A stretch of DNA of 53,196 nt from NCBI RefSeq assembly GCF_937967675.1, contig NZ_CALBSN010000067.1:1-53196 (forward strand), read 5' to 3'. The notes beneath the pieces are model-generated. The model had not been told where the DNA came from. It made no database searches and was given only the letters and a program-made list of their open reading frames with translations. Below are positions 1 through 8,616 of this stretch, one piece after another (within the stretch, counting starts at the first letter, position 1; each line of letters begins with the position of its first letter). The stretch is from an uncultured Flavobacterium sp. (GTDB lineage Bacteria; Bacteroidota; Bacteroidia; Flavobacteriales; Flavobacteriaceae). A program made the translations under genes and the position numbers.

Positions 1-525
1 AAAAACAGAGTAATTGGAATGGGTGGAGCTTTAGATAGTTCTCGTTTCAAATATTATTTATCAAAAGCATTAGACAAACCAGCTAATGATGTTCAAGGTA
101 TGGTAATTGGAGGTCACGGTGATACTACTATGATTCCATTAACACGTTTAGCATCTTACAACGGTGTTCCAGTTTCTAATTTCTTGTCTCAAGCAGAGTT
201 AGATAAAGTAGCTGCTGATACTATGGTGGGTGGCGCTACTTTAACAGGTTTGTTAGGGACTTCAGCATGGTATGCACCAGGAGCTTCTGTGGCTTATTTA
301 GTAGACAGTATCTTAAATGATCAAAAACGTATGATTCCATGTTCAGTATTTTTAGAAGGCGAGTACGGACAAGAAGATATTTGTATGGGAGTTCCATGTA
401 TTATTGGTAAAAATGGAGTTGAAAAAATCGTTGATGTACAATTAAATGATGTTGAAAAAGCATTGTTTGCTAAGAGTGCAGATGCAGTTCGCAACATGAA
501 TGCTGATTTGAAATCAGTATTGTAA
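1..525 (+). CDS. mdh: Malate dehydrogenase, C-terminal part (5' end outside window)
   Basis: The reading frame is open from base 1 and ends at 525, giving about 174 residues, so roughly the first 45% of a typical 310-residue malate dehydrogenase lies upstream of the window. The enzyme interconverts malate and oxaloacetate with NAD in the cytosolic TCA cycle. The visible part contains the LDH/MDH active-site segment GGHGDTTMIPL with the catalytic His, followed by the usual C-terminal domain (GVPCIIGKNGVEKIVDVQLN, then an amphipathic C-terminal helix). The first Met in frame (base 19) is internal and not a start. A hairpin terminator follows directly. Family identity is clear; the split between malate and lactate dehydrogenase rests on the Flavobacterium context and the TTMIPL version of the motif. 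Confidence 0.9.
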   Translation, partial: KNRVIGMGGALDSSRFKYYLSKALDKPANDVQGMVIGGHGDTTMIPLTRLASYNGVPVSNFLSQAELDKVAADTMVGGATLTGLLGTSAWYAPGASVAYLVDSILNDQKRMIPCSVFLEGEYGQEDICMGVPCIIGKNGVEKIVDVQLNDVEKALFAKSADAVRNMNADLKSVL

Positions 526-548
526 TTTTACATCAAAATAAAAATTGA

Positions 549-580
549 AAAACTGTCAAGTAATTGGCAGTTTTTTTTTG
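549..580 (+). terminator. Rho-independent terminator after mdh
   Basis: A stem of AACTGTC paired with GGCAGTT (one G-T wobble) around an 8-nt loop is followed by a run of nine T. It lies 24 bases after the mdh stop codon. Confidence 0.75.
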
Positions 581-758
581 TTATAATCATTTTTAAAATA
601 ATATTTTTGGTAGTTCTTTTTTGCTAAAAATTCGAGTTTTTAACAATATTTTCTGTTTTGTGAAATACTTTTTTATGTTGCAAGTATTTCATTTTTAAGG
701 AATAATGTGTTTTTTTAGTGAAACTTAGGTAAAAAGGTTACTTTAATCGAAAATAAAA

Positions 759-789
759 TTGCTAAATCCTATTGTAAATTATATATTTG
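759..789 (+). promoter_or_regulatory. Bacteroidota-type promoter for secDF
   Basis: TATATTTG at 782-789 matches the -7 consensus TAnnTTTG of Bacteroidota sigma factors. A TTG at 759-761 lies 20 bases upstream, the expected place for the -33 element. The predicted start leaves a leader of about 30 bases before the ATG at 828. The 302-base gap 526-827 holds otherwise only the mdh terminator. Confidence 0.55.
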
Positions 790-827
790 TCCGTTTTTAT
801 AAAATAGAATAAATAAATTTTAGAATA

Positions 828-3749
828 ATGCAGAATAGAGGACTTATTAAATTTTTCACAATTATCTTTGCTTTGGTATGTGTATACCAGCTTTCTTTTA
901 CTTTCGTAGCGAATAGTATTGTTTCTGATGCAAAAGCTTTTGCAAAAGGTGATACAGCTAAAGAATTACGCTATTTAGATTCTATCGGTAAAGAAGAAGT
1001 ATACTTAGGTCATACTTACAAAGAAGTTACTAATAACCAAATCAACAAAGGTCTTGACTTAGAAGGAGGATTAAACGTTATTCTTCAAATTTCAGTTAAA
1101 GATGTTTTAAAAGGATTGGCTAATGATTCTAAGAATCCAGCTTTCAATAAAGCACTTGCTGATGCAAAAGCAAACCAACAAGGAAATCAAGATTATATTG
1201 ATGCTTTCTTTGTGGCAGCCAATGCTGCTAATGTAAGATTATCAGCTGCTGATGTTTTTGGAAACAGAAACTTAGATGAGGTTATTAAGTTTGATATGAC
1301 TAACAAACAAGTTGAGCCTATTATCAAACAAAAAGTTCAAGAATCGGTAGAAAGTGCTTTCAAAGTATTAAGAGAACGTATAGATAAATTTGGAGTTACT
1401 CAACCTAATATTCAATTATTAGGAAAATCTGGTAGAATATTAGTTGAATTACCAGGAGCAAAAGATGTTGATCGTATTAAAAAATTATTACAAAGTACGG
1501 CTCAATTAGAGTTCTGGGAAACTTATAAAGTTGAAGAAGTAGGTCAATACTTAATGTCGGTTGATGAGGCATTAAAGAAAACAGAAGTAGCTGTTAAAGC
1601 TGCGCCTGTAAAAACTTCAGGAATCGATTCGTTATTAACAGATAAAGCAGATACTATTGCTTCAAAAAACAGTCCTTTTTTAGGTAAAATGGTTGCTCCA
1701 GGTATGCAAGGTTCGCCTTACATAGGAAGTTTTGCTACAAAAGATACGGCAGTTATTAATGGGTATTTAAAAAGAGATGATATCAAGGCTTTATTACCAG
1801 CTAATTTGGCTAATGTAAGATTTGCTTGGGGAAAAACTAATGCAAAAACACCTGAAGTTACTGAATTATATGCTTTAAAAGGAACAAGAGATAATGTTGC
1901 GCCATTAAGTGGTGGTGTAATTGTTGATGCAAGAGATACTTTTGATCAATTAGGTAAACCTGCTGTTTCAATGCAAATGAATGGAAATGGTGCTAGAAAA
2001 TGGGAACAAATAACAGGAGCCGTTTCGCAACAAGGAAATGCAATTGCAATTGTATTAGATAATATTGTTTACTCTGCACCTGGTGTAAGTAAAGGAGCAA
2101 TTACTGGAGGTCAATCAGAAATTTCTGGAAACTTCACAATTGAAGAAACAAAAGACTTAGCAAACATTTTAAGAGCAGGTAAATTACCAGCTGCTGCAGA
2201 AATCGTTCAGTCAGAAGTGGTAGGGCCATCATTAGGTCAAGAAGCTATCGATAATGGTATGTTGTCTTTCGTTATTGGTTTCGCATTAGTATTATTATGG
2301 ATGTTAGTTTACTATGGTAAATCAGGATTCTATGCAAACTTAGCTTTATTAGTAAACATTTTGTTCATTTTTGGAACATTAGCAAGTTTTGGTGCTGTAT
2401 TAACATTACCAGGTATTGCGGGTATCGTATTAACAATTGGTATGGCGGTAGATGCTAACGTAATCATCTTTGAAAGAGCTAAAGAAGAATTAGATAATGG
2501 TAAATCAGTTCAAGAAGCTACTGATTATGCTTTCACTTGGAAAGGTGCGATGTCATCTATTATTGATGCTAACGTTACTACTGCAATTACTGCAATTATT
2601 TTATTAGTATTTGGTACAGGACCAATTCAAGGTTTTGCTACTACATTATTAATTGGTATTATAACTTCTGTTATAACAGCCGTTTTTGTAACTAGAATGT
2701 TCTTAGATTGGAGTTTAAGCAGAAATGAAAAATTAGCATATTCAACTTCATTAACTAAGACTTGGTTTAAAAATTTAAATATCGATTTCTTAGGGAAAAA
2801 GAAAATTGCTTATGTGGTTTCAGGTATTTTAGTAGCATTGAGTATTTTCTCATTAGCAACTAAAGGATTAAATCAAGGTGTTGATTTTGTTGGAGGTAGA
2901 ACTTATCAAGTACGTTTTGATAAACCAGTTTCTGCTCCAGATGTAACGGCTGATTTAGTAGCTGTTTTCGGAAGTGCTGAAGCAAAAGTTTATGGTGGAA
3001 ACGACCAGTTAAAAATCACTACCAAGTATAAAGTTGACGAAGAAGGTGAAGGAGTAGATAAAGAAGTAAACCAAAAATTATACGAAGGTTTAAAGAAATA
3101 TTTACCAGCTGATTTAACTTATGATAAATTTGCAAATCTTTATGAAGGTAAAAAAGTAGGTATTTTATCATCTGCAAAAGTTACTGGTACTATTTCTAAA
3201 GATATTAAAACAAACTCTTTATGGGCAGTTTTAGGTTCATTATTTGTAGTATTTGTTTACTTAATGATTAGTTTCCGTAAATGGCAGTTTGGTTTCTCAG
3301 CTGTAATTGCAGTTGCTCACGATACAATCATTGTATTAGGTATTTTCTCTTTCTTCTATACAATTTTACCATTCAACATGGAGATTGACCAAGCATTTAT
3401 CGCTGCTATCCTAACGGTAATTGGTTACTCGTTGAATGATACGGTAATTGTATTTGATAGAGTTCGTGAGTACTTAGATTACAATTCATCACCAGATTTC
3501 AAAGGATTAGTAAACAAAGCGTTAAATACTACATTAAGTAGAACTATCAACACATCTGCTACAACTTTAGTGGTATTAGTAGCTATCTTCATCTTTGGAG
3601 GTGAAACGATTAGAGGTTTCGTATTTGCTATCTTAGTAGGTATCTTAGTAGGAACTTATTCTTCATTGTTCATTGCAACTCCGGTAATGCAAGATACAAT
3701 TGGTGAAAAAGAAGGTCGTAGAATGGCTGAATTTAAAAAAGAAGACTAA
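828..3749 (+). CDS. secDF: Protein translocase subunit SecDF (fused SecD-SecF)
   Basis: A 973-residue inner-membrane RND-type protein that uses the proton gradient to help Sec-dependent export on the periplasmic side. The SecD half has an N-terminal membrane segment at about residues 8-28, the motif GLDLEGGLNVIL near residue 75, a large periplasmic domain, and a membrane bundle from about residue 475 (AVDANVIIFERAKEEL). The SecF half starts near residue 650, with its own first membrane segment and the motif GVDFVGGRTYQV, and ends in a second bundle containing SLNDTVIVFDRVREYL. A single SecDF chain is the normal arrangement in Flavobacteriia. The gene stands alone, with a promoter upstream and a strong terminator downstream. 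The start ATG fits the leader and gives a normal N-terminus. Confidence 0.97.
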   Translation: MQNRGLIKFFTIIFALVCVYQLSFTFVANSIVSDAKAFAKGDTAKELRYLDSIGKEEVYLGHTYKEVTNNQINKGLDLEGGLNVILQISVKDVLKGLANDSKNPAFNKALADAKANQQGNQDYIDAFFVAANAANVRLSAADVFGNRNLDEVIKFDMTNKQVEPIIKQKVQESVESAFKVLRERIDKFGVTQPNIQLLGKSGRILVELPGAKDVDRIKKLLQSTAQLEFWETYKVEEVGQYLMSVDEALKKTEVAVKAAPVKTSGIDSLLTDKADTIASKNSPFLGKMVAPGMQGSPYIGSFATKDTAVINGYLKRDDIKALLPANLANVRFAWGKTNAKTPEVTELYALKGTRDNVAPLSGGVIVDARDTFDQLGKPAVSMQMNGNGARKWEQITGAVSQQGNAIAIVLDNIVYSAPGVSKGAITGGQSEISGNFTIEETKDLANILRAGKLPAAAEIVQSEVVGPSLGQEAIDNGMLSFVIGFALVLLWMLVYYGKSGFYANLALLVNILFIFGTLASFGAVLTLPGIAGIVLTIGMAVDANVIIFERAKEELDNGKSVQEATDYAFTWKGAMSSIIDANVTTAITAIILLVFGTGPIQGFATTLLIGIITSVITAVFVTRMFLDWSLSRNEKLAYSTSLTKTWFKNLNIDFLGKKKIAYVVSGILVALSIFSLATKGLNQGVDFVGGRTYQVRFDKPVSAPDVTADLVAVFGSAEAKVYGGNDQLKITTKYKVDEEGEGVDKEVNQKLYEGLKKYLPADLTYDKFANLYEGKKVGILSSAKVTGTISKDIKTNSLWAVLGSLFVVFVYLMISFRKWQFGFSAVIAVAHDTIIVLGIFSFFYTILPFNMEIDQAFIAAILTVIGYSLNDTVIVFDRVREYLDYNSSPDFKGLVNKALNTTLSRTINTSATTLVVLVAIFIFGGETIRGFVFAILVGILVGTYSSLFIATPVMQDTIGEKEGRRMAEFKKED

Positions 3750-3771
3750 TCAATTAGTTTCAACATATAAG

Positions 3772-3801
3772 AAAGTCCTGATTTGTTTCAGGACTTTTTT
3801 T
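3772..3801 (+). terminator. Rho-independent terminator after secDF
   Basis: AAAGTCCTGA pairs with TCAGGACTTT around a short loop and is followed by T residues, starting 22 bases after the secDF stop. Confidence 0.85.
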
Positions 3802-3830
3802 ATATATTTATATTTCTAGAATTGATACTT

Positions 3831-4281
3831 ATGAAAATTAAATTTGTTTTGATTACGCTATTGTTTGTGTTCTTGTCCTGTAATAAGAACAAAGTCTATC
3901 ATGATTTTGATTCCAATTTTGATAATAATCGTTGAAATGCATCTGATGTTAGAGTGTTTGAATTCGAAAATACGAAATCAGAAGGTATTTGTGACTTGAA
4001 ACTTCATTTCGGTCATGCATTGGGTTTCAGTTTGAAGAAGTGCCTTTAGAAGTCGAAATTAAGGTTCCTGATGGTGAAATGGAAATGCTTCCTGTTACAA
4101 TTAAACTAATTGATGATTCTGGAAAGGATTTAGGTGATTGTTCTGGTGATATTTGTGATGTTTTTCAAACCATAAAAACCTAGAAAAAGGAAAATATAAA
4201 GTGGCTGTCAAAAGTAAGTTTGCAGGGCCTTATTTACCGAATGTTCTCGGTGTTGGGATTGTAATTGAAAAGCAAAAATAA
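3831..4281 (+). pseudogene. Broken GldH-like lipoprotein gene
   Basis: Reading from the ATG at 3831 gives a lipoprotein signal (MKIKFVLITLLFVFLSCNKN, lipobox LSC) and then FDNNR followed by a TGA stop at 3933-3935, where a Trp codon (TGG) would fit. The same frame continues to about HALGF (near 4025). Homology-like sequence then moves to a second frame (EEVPLEVEIKVPDGEM, DDSGKDLGDCSGDICDVF), and near 4175 it moves again to the frame reading LEKGKYKVAVKSKF and LPNVLGVGIVIEK up to the stop at 4279-4281. One nonsense change and two single-base losses therefore interrupt what would have been a protein of about 150 residues. The lipobox, the size and the late LPNVLG-type segment resemble gliding-motility lipoprotein GldH, but the GldH assignment is from memory of the family and only moderate. 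The disruption itself is seen directly. Confidence 0.7.
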
Positions 4282-4313
4282 AAAAGGCGGTTAGTATTTC
4301 TAACCGCCTTTTT
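4281..4313. terminator. Bidirectional terminator between the GldH-like remnant and lgt
   Basis: AAAAAGGCGGTTAG pairs perfectly with CTAACCGCCTTTTT around the loop TATTT. A and T runs on both sides let it serve the plus-strand remnant and the minus-strand lgt. Confidence 0.85.
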
Positions 4314-4328
4314 GTATGTATTATTTCA

Positions 4329-5261
4329 TTAAGCTTCTTTAACTTCTTTTGCTTTCCAAACAAAGTAAATTCCAATAAATATAAACGGAATACTCAGCCA
4401 TTGCCCCGTGGAAAAGGCATTGAATATTGGATATTGCTCAAATCCACCTTGACTTTCCTTAACAAATTCCACCACAAAACGTATTGACCAAAGTAAAATT
4501 AAAAACAATCCAAATAAGTAACCCGCTTTGTTTCTTGCTTCTGTTTTCCAATATAAAAACATCAAAATAGCAAAAACAAAAACATAACAAATAGCTTCGT
4601 ATAATTGTGCTGGATGTTTTGGGGTTACAGCAGCTAAATATTCTGCAAATTGAGGGTTGTTAGTAATAGCACTGTAGGCTTCGTTTTTATCTCCAATTTG
4701 TGTTATTTGCATAGCATCGTTTGCACTATATTTATCTCTTAAAAACTTAATTCCGAAAGCTGAAGTAGTTTCAGTTCCTACTATTTCTGAGTTGAAAAAA
4801 TTTCCTAAACGAATAAAAATCGCACCTAATGAAACTGGAATTACAATTCGGTCTAAAATCCATAAAAATGAACGTTTGATTACTCTTCTTTGGATGTAAA
4901 ACATGGTTATAATAATTCCAATTGCCGCACCATGACTCGCTAATCCAGCAAAACCAGTGAAATGTAATGTAGGTTTGGTGCTAATTGGTAATAAAATACT
5001 CAACGGGTCTTGATTAAATAATTCTGGTTGATAAAAAATTACATGTCCCAATCGAGCTCCCAACATAGTGGCTACCAAAGTGTAAACAAATAACTTATCT
5101 AAAGATTCTACCGATTCGTTTTCTCTTAAAAAAATAGGTTTCATTACATACCAACCTAATCCAAAAGCCAATACCCAAGAAAGGCTGTAAAAACGTAACA
5201 TGAAAAATCCTAAATCAATCCCTTCAGAAGGATTCCAAACCATATTGAGTGCGTGAATCAT
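4329..5261 (-). CDS. lgt: Phosphatidylglycerol-prolipoprotein diacylglyceryl transferase
   Basis: A 310-residue, seven-helix inner-membrane enzyme that transfers diacylglycerol from phosphatidylglycerol to the lipobox Cys of prolipoproteins, the first step of lipoprotein maturation. Visible family signatures are the HGAA segment at residue 110 (the His of the family HGG motif), RLGNFFNSE at 151-159 (family signature with the conserved Arg), and HPAQLYEA at 216-223. The length is slightly above the E. coli enzyme because of an insertion around residues 165-210, as is common in Bacteroidota. It ends near the bidirectional terminator at 4281-4313. The start at 5261 gives a normal N-terminus before the first membrane helix. 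Confidence 0.95.
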   Translation of the reverse strand: MIHALNMVWNPSEGIDLGFFMLRFYSLSWVLAFGLGWYVMKPIFLRENESVESLDKLFVYTLVATMLGARLGHVIFYQPELFNQDPLSILLPISTKPTLHFTGFAGLASHGAAIGIIITMFYIQRRVIKRSFLWILDRIVIPVSLGAIFIRLGNFFNSEIVGTETTSAFGIKFLRDKYSANDAMQITQIGDKNEAYSAITNNPQFAEYLAAVTPKHPAQLYEAICYVFVFAILMFLYWKTEARNKAGYLFGLFLILLWSIRFVVEFVKESQGGFEQYPIFNAFSTGQWLSIPFIFIGIYFVWKAKEVKEA

Positions 5262-5379
5262 AATTTTTTGTTTCTGATTAAAGCGTAAAAATAAATATTA
5301 TTATTGGGAAACTTGTTAAAATTCCGATAAGAAATTTTTTCAAGAACAATGACAATTTCAAAAATCAATTTCAAACCTG

Positions 5380-5512
5380 AAACCTGAAGCAAATAATCAG
5401 GAACACAGATTAAAGAAATTTAAATAATTTTAAAAATTAGAATAGCAAAACGCTCTGTGAATCTCTATTAAACTCAAACAAAGTCAAAAAAAGCTCTGCG
5501 AACCTCTGTGTA
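5380..5512. repeat. Degenerate intergenic repeat tract
   Basis: The gap between lgt and yidD contains two related phrases, GCTCTGTGAATCTCT (from 5452) and GCTCTGCGAACCTCTGTG (from 5493), about 40 bases apart. It also contains an AGGAACACAGATTAAAG phrase near 5400. From memory, such phrases recur in many Flavobacterium intergenic regions. No gene is seen here. Confidence 0.35.
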
Positions 5513-5518
5513 ATAAAA

Positions 5519-5776
5519 TCAAGGCACTGGATCATAACCGCTTCTTCCCCAAGGATGACAACTAAAAATGCGTTTCAAAGCTAACCAGCCACCTTTAAAC
5601 AAACCATGTTTTTGCAAAGCTTGAATGGTATATGTAGAACACGTAGGTTCAAATCGACAAGTAGCCGGTGTAAAAGGAGAGATGCCAGCCTGATAAAATC
5701 GCACCAATAAAACTAATGGGTATACTAACCATTGTTTGACTGTTTTTGGATATTTCGATTGGTGTTGGCTATACAT
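5519..5776 (-). CDS. yidD: Membrane protein insertion efficiency factor YidD
   Basis: An 85-residue protein of the YidD/DUF37 family, thought to assist YidC-mediated insertion of inner-membrane proteins at the cytoplasmic face. The sequence shows the full family core: an amphipathic N-terminal helix (WLVYPLVLLVRFYQAGISPF), the three-Cys centre CRFEPTCSTYTIQAL, and the end segment RIFSCHPWGRSGYDPVP. The length is typical. It lies downstream of cysS on the same strand, but a hairpin between them suggests it is mostly transcribed separately or by readthrough. Confidence 0.95.
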   Translation of the reverse strand: MYSQHQSKYPKTVKQWLVYPLVLLVRFYQAGISPFTPATCRFEPTCSTYTIQALQKHGLFKGGWLALKRIFSCHPWGRSGYDPVP

Positions 5777-5785
5777 AAGTATTGA

Positions 5786-5820
5786 TTAAAAAAAGAACCT
5801 CAATTGAGATTCTTTGTATT
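5786..5820 (-). terminator. Terminator after cysS
   Basis: On the minus strand AAAGAATCTC and GAGGTTCTTT form a stem with one G-T pair around AATT and run into seven T, two bases after the cysS stop codon. Confidence 0.7.
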
Positions 5821-5821
5821 G

Positions 5822-7306
5822 TTAAAAGGTAAAACTAGTTCCTTCTTTTCCGTCTTTTAATTGAATGCCTAAAGCTAATAATTGGTCGCGAATTTGATCC
5901 GATAAAGCAAAGTTTTTGTTCGCTCTAGCTTCGTTTCGCATGCCGATTAACATATCCACTACACCGCTTAATTTTTCTGTGGTATTTGAATTTCCTGAAG
6001 CTTCATTGCTAATTCCCAATACATCAAATAAGAAACTTGAAATGGTATTTTCTAAAAGTTGAATATCTTCCAAAGTTAACGATTCTTTTCCGTCGTTTAC
6101 CAAATTAATATAACGAGCACCTTCAAACAATTGGGCAATTAAAATCGGAGTGTTAAAATCGTCATTCATCGCATCATAACAACTTTGCTTCCAACTTGCA
6201 ATATCTAAAGTAGAAGTAGTACTAGCTTTCAACATCGGAATTAGCTTATACGATTCCATCAAACGAGAATATCCTTTTTCGCTAGCCAACATCGCATCGT
6301 TTGAAATATCTAAAACACTTCTGTAATGCGCTTGTAAGAAACAAAAGCGTACAATATTTGGTGCAAATGGTTTTTCAAAAAACGTATTTTCACCCGTAAC
6401 CAATTCCATCGGAAGAATATAATTTCCTGTCGATTTACTCATGCGCAAACCGTTCATGGTTAACATATTAGTGTGCATCCAAAAATTCACAGGCGAATGT
6501 CCGTTACAAGCTTTTCCTTGCGCTACTTCACACTCATGATGTGGGAATTTCAAATCCATTCCACCACCGTGAATATCAAAGGTTTCGCCCAAGTATTTGG
6601 TGCTCATTGCTGTACACTCTAAATGCCAACCCGGAAAACCTTCACCCCAAGGCGAATTCCAACGCATAATGTGTGCTGGAGAAGCGTTTTTCCAAAGTGC
6701 AAAATCTTGTGGATTTTTCTTTTCACTTTGCCCGTCTAAATCGCGTGTGTTAGCAAAAAGTTCTTCGATGTTACGGTTACTCAATTCGCCATAATTCATT
6801 CCTTTTTGGTTGTAAGCAAACACATCAAAATAAACCGAACCATTGCTTTCGTAGGCAAATCCAGTATCAATTAATTTTTGAGTTAACTCAATTTGCTCTA
6901 AAATATGTCCCGTTGCAGTTGGTTCAATCGTTGGAGGAAGAAAATTAAATATATCCAAAACCTTGTGAAAATCCACCGTATATTTCTGTACAATTTCCAT
7001 AGGTTCCAGTTTCTCCAAGCGAGATTGTTTTACAAAACGGTCGTTATCCACATCACCATCATCGGTTAAATGTCCGGCATCGGTAATGTTTCTAACGTAT
7101 CTAACTTTATAATCTAAATGTTGTAAATAACGAAAAATCACATCAAAACTCATAAACGTACGTACATTTCCTAAGTGCACATTGCTGTAAACAGTAGGGC
7201 CACAAACATACATGCCAATATTTCCTTCATGAATAGGAGTAAAGGTTTCTTTCTCACTAGAAAGCGTGTTGTATATTTTTAACGTTTGATTTTTATGTAA
7301 TTCCAT
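5822..7306 (-). CDS. cysS: Cysteine--tRNA ligase
   Basis: A 494-residue class I aminoacyl-tRNA synthetase that charges tRNA-Cys in the cytosol. Seen in order: MYVCGPTVYSNVHLGN with the zinc Cys at residue 35 and the HIGH-type signature HLGN at 44-47; the zinc-ligand stretches GWHLECTAMS and HHECEVAQ in the middle; the KMSKS-type loop RMSKSTGNYI near residue 290; and the C-terminal DALR-type helical domain ending LGIQLKDGKEGTSF. Length and domain order are normal. It is followed by a terminator. The upstream gap to folE is about 60 bases, so folE and cysS may share a transcript. Confidence 0.97.
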   Translation of the reverse strand: MELHKNQTLKIYNTLSSEKETFTPIHEGNIGMYVCGPTVYSNVHLGNVRTFMSFDVIFRYLQHLDYKVRYVRNITDAGHLTDDGDVDNDRFVKQSRLEKLEPMEIVQKYTVDFHKVLDIFNFLPPTIEPTATGHILEQIELTQKLIDTGFAYESNGSVYFDVFAYNQKGMNYGELSNRNIEELFANTRDLDGQSEKKNPQDFALWKNASPAHIMRWNSPWGEGFPGWHLECTAMSTKYLGETFDIHGGGMDLKFPHHECEVAQGKACNGHSPVNFWMHTNMLTMNGLRMSKSTGNYILPMELVTGENTFFEKPFAPNIVRFCFLQAHYRSVLDISNDAMLASEKGYSRLMESYKLIPMLKASTTSTLDIASWKQSCYDAMNDDFNTPILIAQLFEGARYINLVNDGKESLTLEDIQLLENTISSFLFDVLGISNEASGNSNTTEKLSGVVDMLIGMRNEARANKNFALSDQIRDQLLALGIQLKDGKEGTSFTF

Positions 7307-7367
7307 TTTTGTGATTGCTCAATATTTGTGATAGCTTATCTTAAAATTCTGATTTTAGAATCCTAAA

Positions 7368-8039
7368 TTAAAACTGTGTATTTAACTTTATATAGTCTAA
7401 AAATTCTCTACGAACTTTATCTTCTTTGAATTTTCCGCCAAATTCAGCAGTAACAGTACTACTTTCGATATCGCGAATTCCTCTAGAATTTACGCATAAG
7501 TGTTTGGCATCAATCACACACGCTACGTCTTCAGTTCCTAGTACTTTTTGAAGCTCTTGAACTATTTGAATATTTAAACGCTCTTGTACTTGAGGGCGTT
7601 TTGCATAGTAATCTACAATACGATTCATTTTGGATAAACCTACAACTGTTCCATTAGATATATAAGCCACATGAGCGCGACCTACAATGGGAAGTAAATG
7701 ATGTTCGCAAGTTGAATACACTACTATGTTTTTTTCAACTAACATTTCACCATACTTATATTTATTATCAAATGTAGAAGAACTTGGTTTTTTATTTGGA
7801 TTTAATCCGCCGAAGATTTCTTTTACAAACATCTTAGCCACACGATTAGGTGTTCCTTTTAAACTGTCGTCAGTTAAGTCTAATCCTAATGTGTTTAAAA
7901 TGTGTTCAACATCTTTTTTTATCAACACAATTTTTTCATCATCGGAAATAGAAAAAGCATCATCTCTTAAAGGAGTTTGAGCACTTGTAGCAATATGGTC
8001 GTTTCCTATTTCGTCTTGAAAATCTTCGTTTGGTATCAT
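7368..8039 (-). CDS. folE: GTP cyclohydrolase I
   Basis: A 223-residue enzyme of the homodecameric FolE family that converts GTP to 7,8-dihydroneopterin triphosphate, the first step of tetrahydrofolate synthesis. Signatures seen: TPNRVAKMFVKEIFGGL, the zinc and catalytic segment YSTCEHHLLPIVGRAHVAYI near residue 110, GLSKMNRIVDYYAKRPQVQE, and CVIDAKHLCVNSRGIRD. The first 30 or so residues are a variable acidic extension common in Flavobacteriia. A -7-type box lies 38 bases upstream of the start, so this gene probably heads a folE-cysS unit. Confidence 0.96.
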   Translation of the reverse strand: MIPNEDFQDEIGNDHIATSAQTPLRDDAFSISDDEKIVLIKKDVEHILNTLGLDLTDDSLKGTPNRVAKMFVKEIFGGLNPNKKPSSSTFDNKYKYGEMLVEKNIVVYSTCEHHLLPIVGRAHVAYISNGTVVGLSKMNRIVDYYAKRPQVQERLNIQIVQELQKVLGTEDVACVIDAKHLCVNSRGIRDIESSTVTAEFGGKFKEDKVRREFLDYIKLNTQF

Positions 8040-8076
8040 TATGAAAAATTAATTTTAATAGCAATTTTAAGTATTG

Positions 8077-8084
8077 CAAAGATA
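8077..8084 (-). promoter_or_regulatory. -7 promoter box for folE
   Basis: On the minus strand the sequence reads TATCTTTG, matching TAnnTTTG, 38 bases before the folE start. No clear -33 TTG is visible. Confidence 0.45.
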
Positions 8085-8155
8085 AATAATAAACTTTAAA
8101 AATAATTTGTAAATGTTAATTATTAAAAAAAAAGTGCATAGCTTTAAATTTTTGT

Positions 8156-8163
8156 TAAATTTG
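8156..8163 (+). promoter_or_regulatory. -7 promoter box for the adhesin cluster
   Basis: TAAATTTG matches TAnnTTTG, 33 bases before the ATG at 8196. The same octamer precedes the second adhesin gene at 14722-14729. The -33 element is weak. Confidence 0.5.
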
Positions 8164-8195
8164 TGGTTCTATAAACTAATAATCAAACTATAAAA

Positions 8196-8609
8196 ATGAA
8201 AAAAGTATTACTTTTTGGCATCTTTTTGTTTTTTCAATTCGGTTTTTCTCAGACTAATTTGAATGCTAATGATGCACTTCTAAAAGGAGTCAAACTTGAA
8301 AAGTACCCAGACTCAAAATTTAATTATATTGATAATGTTAAGATTTCTTGGGATTTTTCTAATGTAGAAATTACCAATAAAAAGGTTTCAATTGAAGTTG
8401 TAACAATTTATGATTGTTTTAATGGAGAAAATGCCTCTGATTTTAAGGAAACAATTAATGTTTTAAATGAAGATAATTTTACGGTGAGTGGATTTCGTGA
8501 CTTAATTCATTTAGATCTCCTAGCAAAATGTTTTAAATGGAGAATACTATCTGTTGAAAACGGAGAAACAAAAGTTTCTGAATGGTCTTATTTATCATTT
8601 TTAAAATAG
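8196..8609 (+). CDS. Small secreted protein of unknown function, first gene of the adhesin cluster
   Basis: A 137-residue protein with a clean signal peptide (MKKVLLFGIFLFFQFGFSQ, cut after about residue 19). The mature part is predicted to be beta-rich (VKISWDFSNVEI, KKVSIEVVTIYDC, CFKWRILSVEN, EWSYLSFLK) and has two Cys. It lacks a T9SS sorting domain and a lipobox, so it probably stays in the periplasm. The alternating strands and the WSYL ending suggest a fibronectin III-like or Ig-like fold, but that is a guess. Only seven bases separate it from the adhesin gene at 8617, so the two are almost certainly co-transcribed; it may assist the adhesin's export or folding. I do not recognise the family. 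Confidence 0.75.
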   Translation: MKKVLLFGIFLFFQFGFSQTNLNANDALLKGVKLEKYPDSKFNYIDNVKISWDFSNVEITNKKVSIEVVTIYDCFNGENASDFKETINVLNEDNFTVSGFRDLIHLDLLAKCFKWRILSVENGETKVSEWSYLSFLK

Positions 8610-8616
8610 TTAAATC

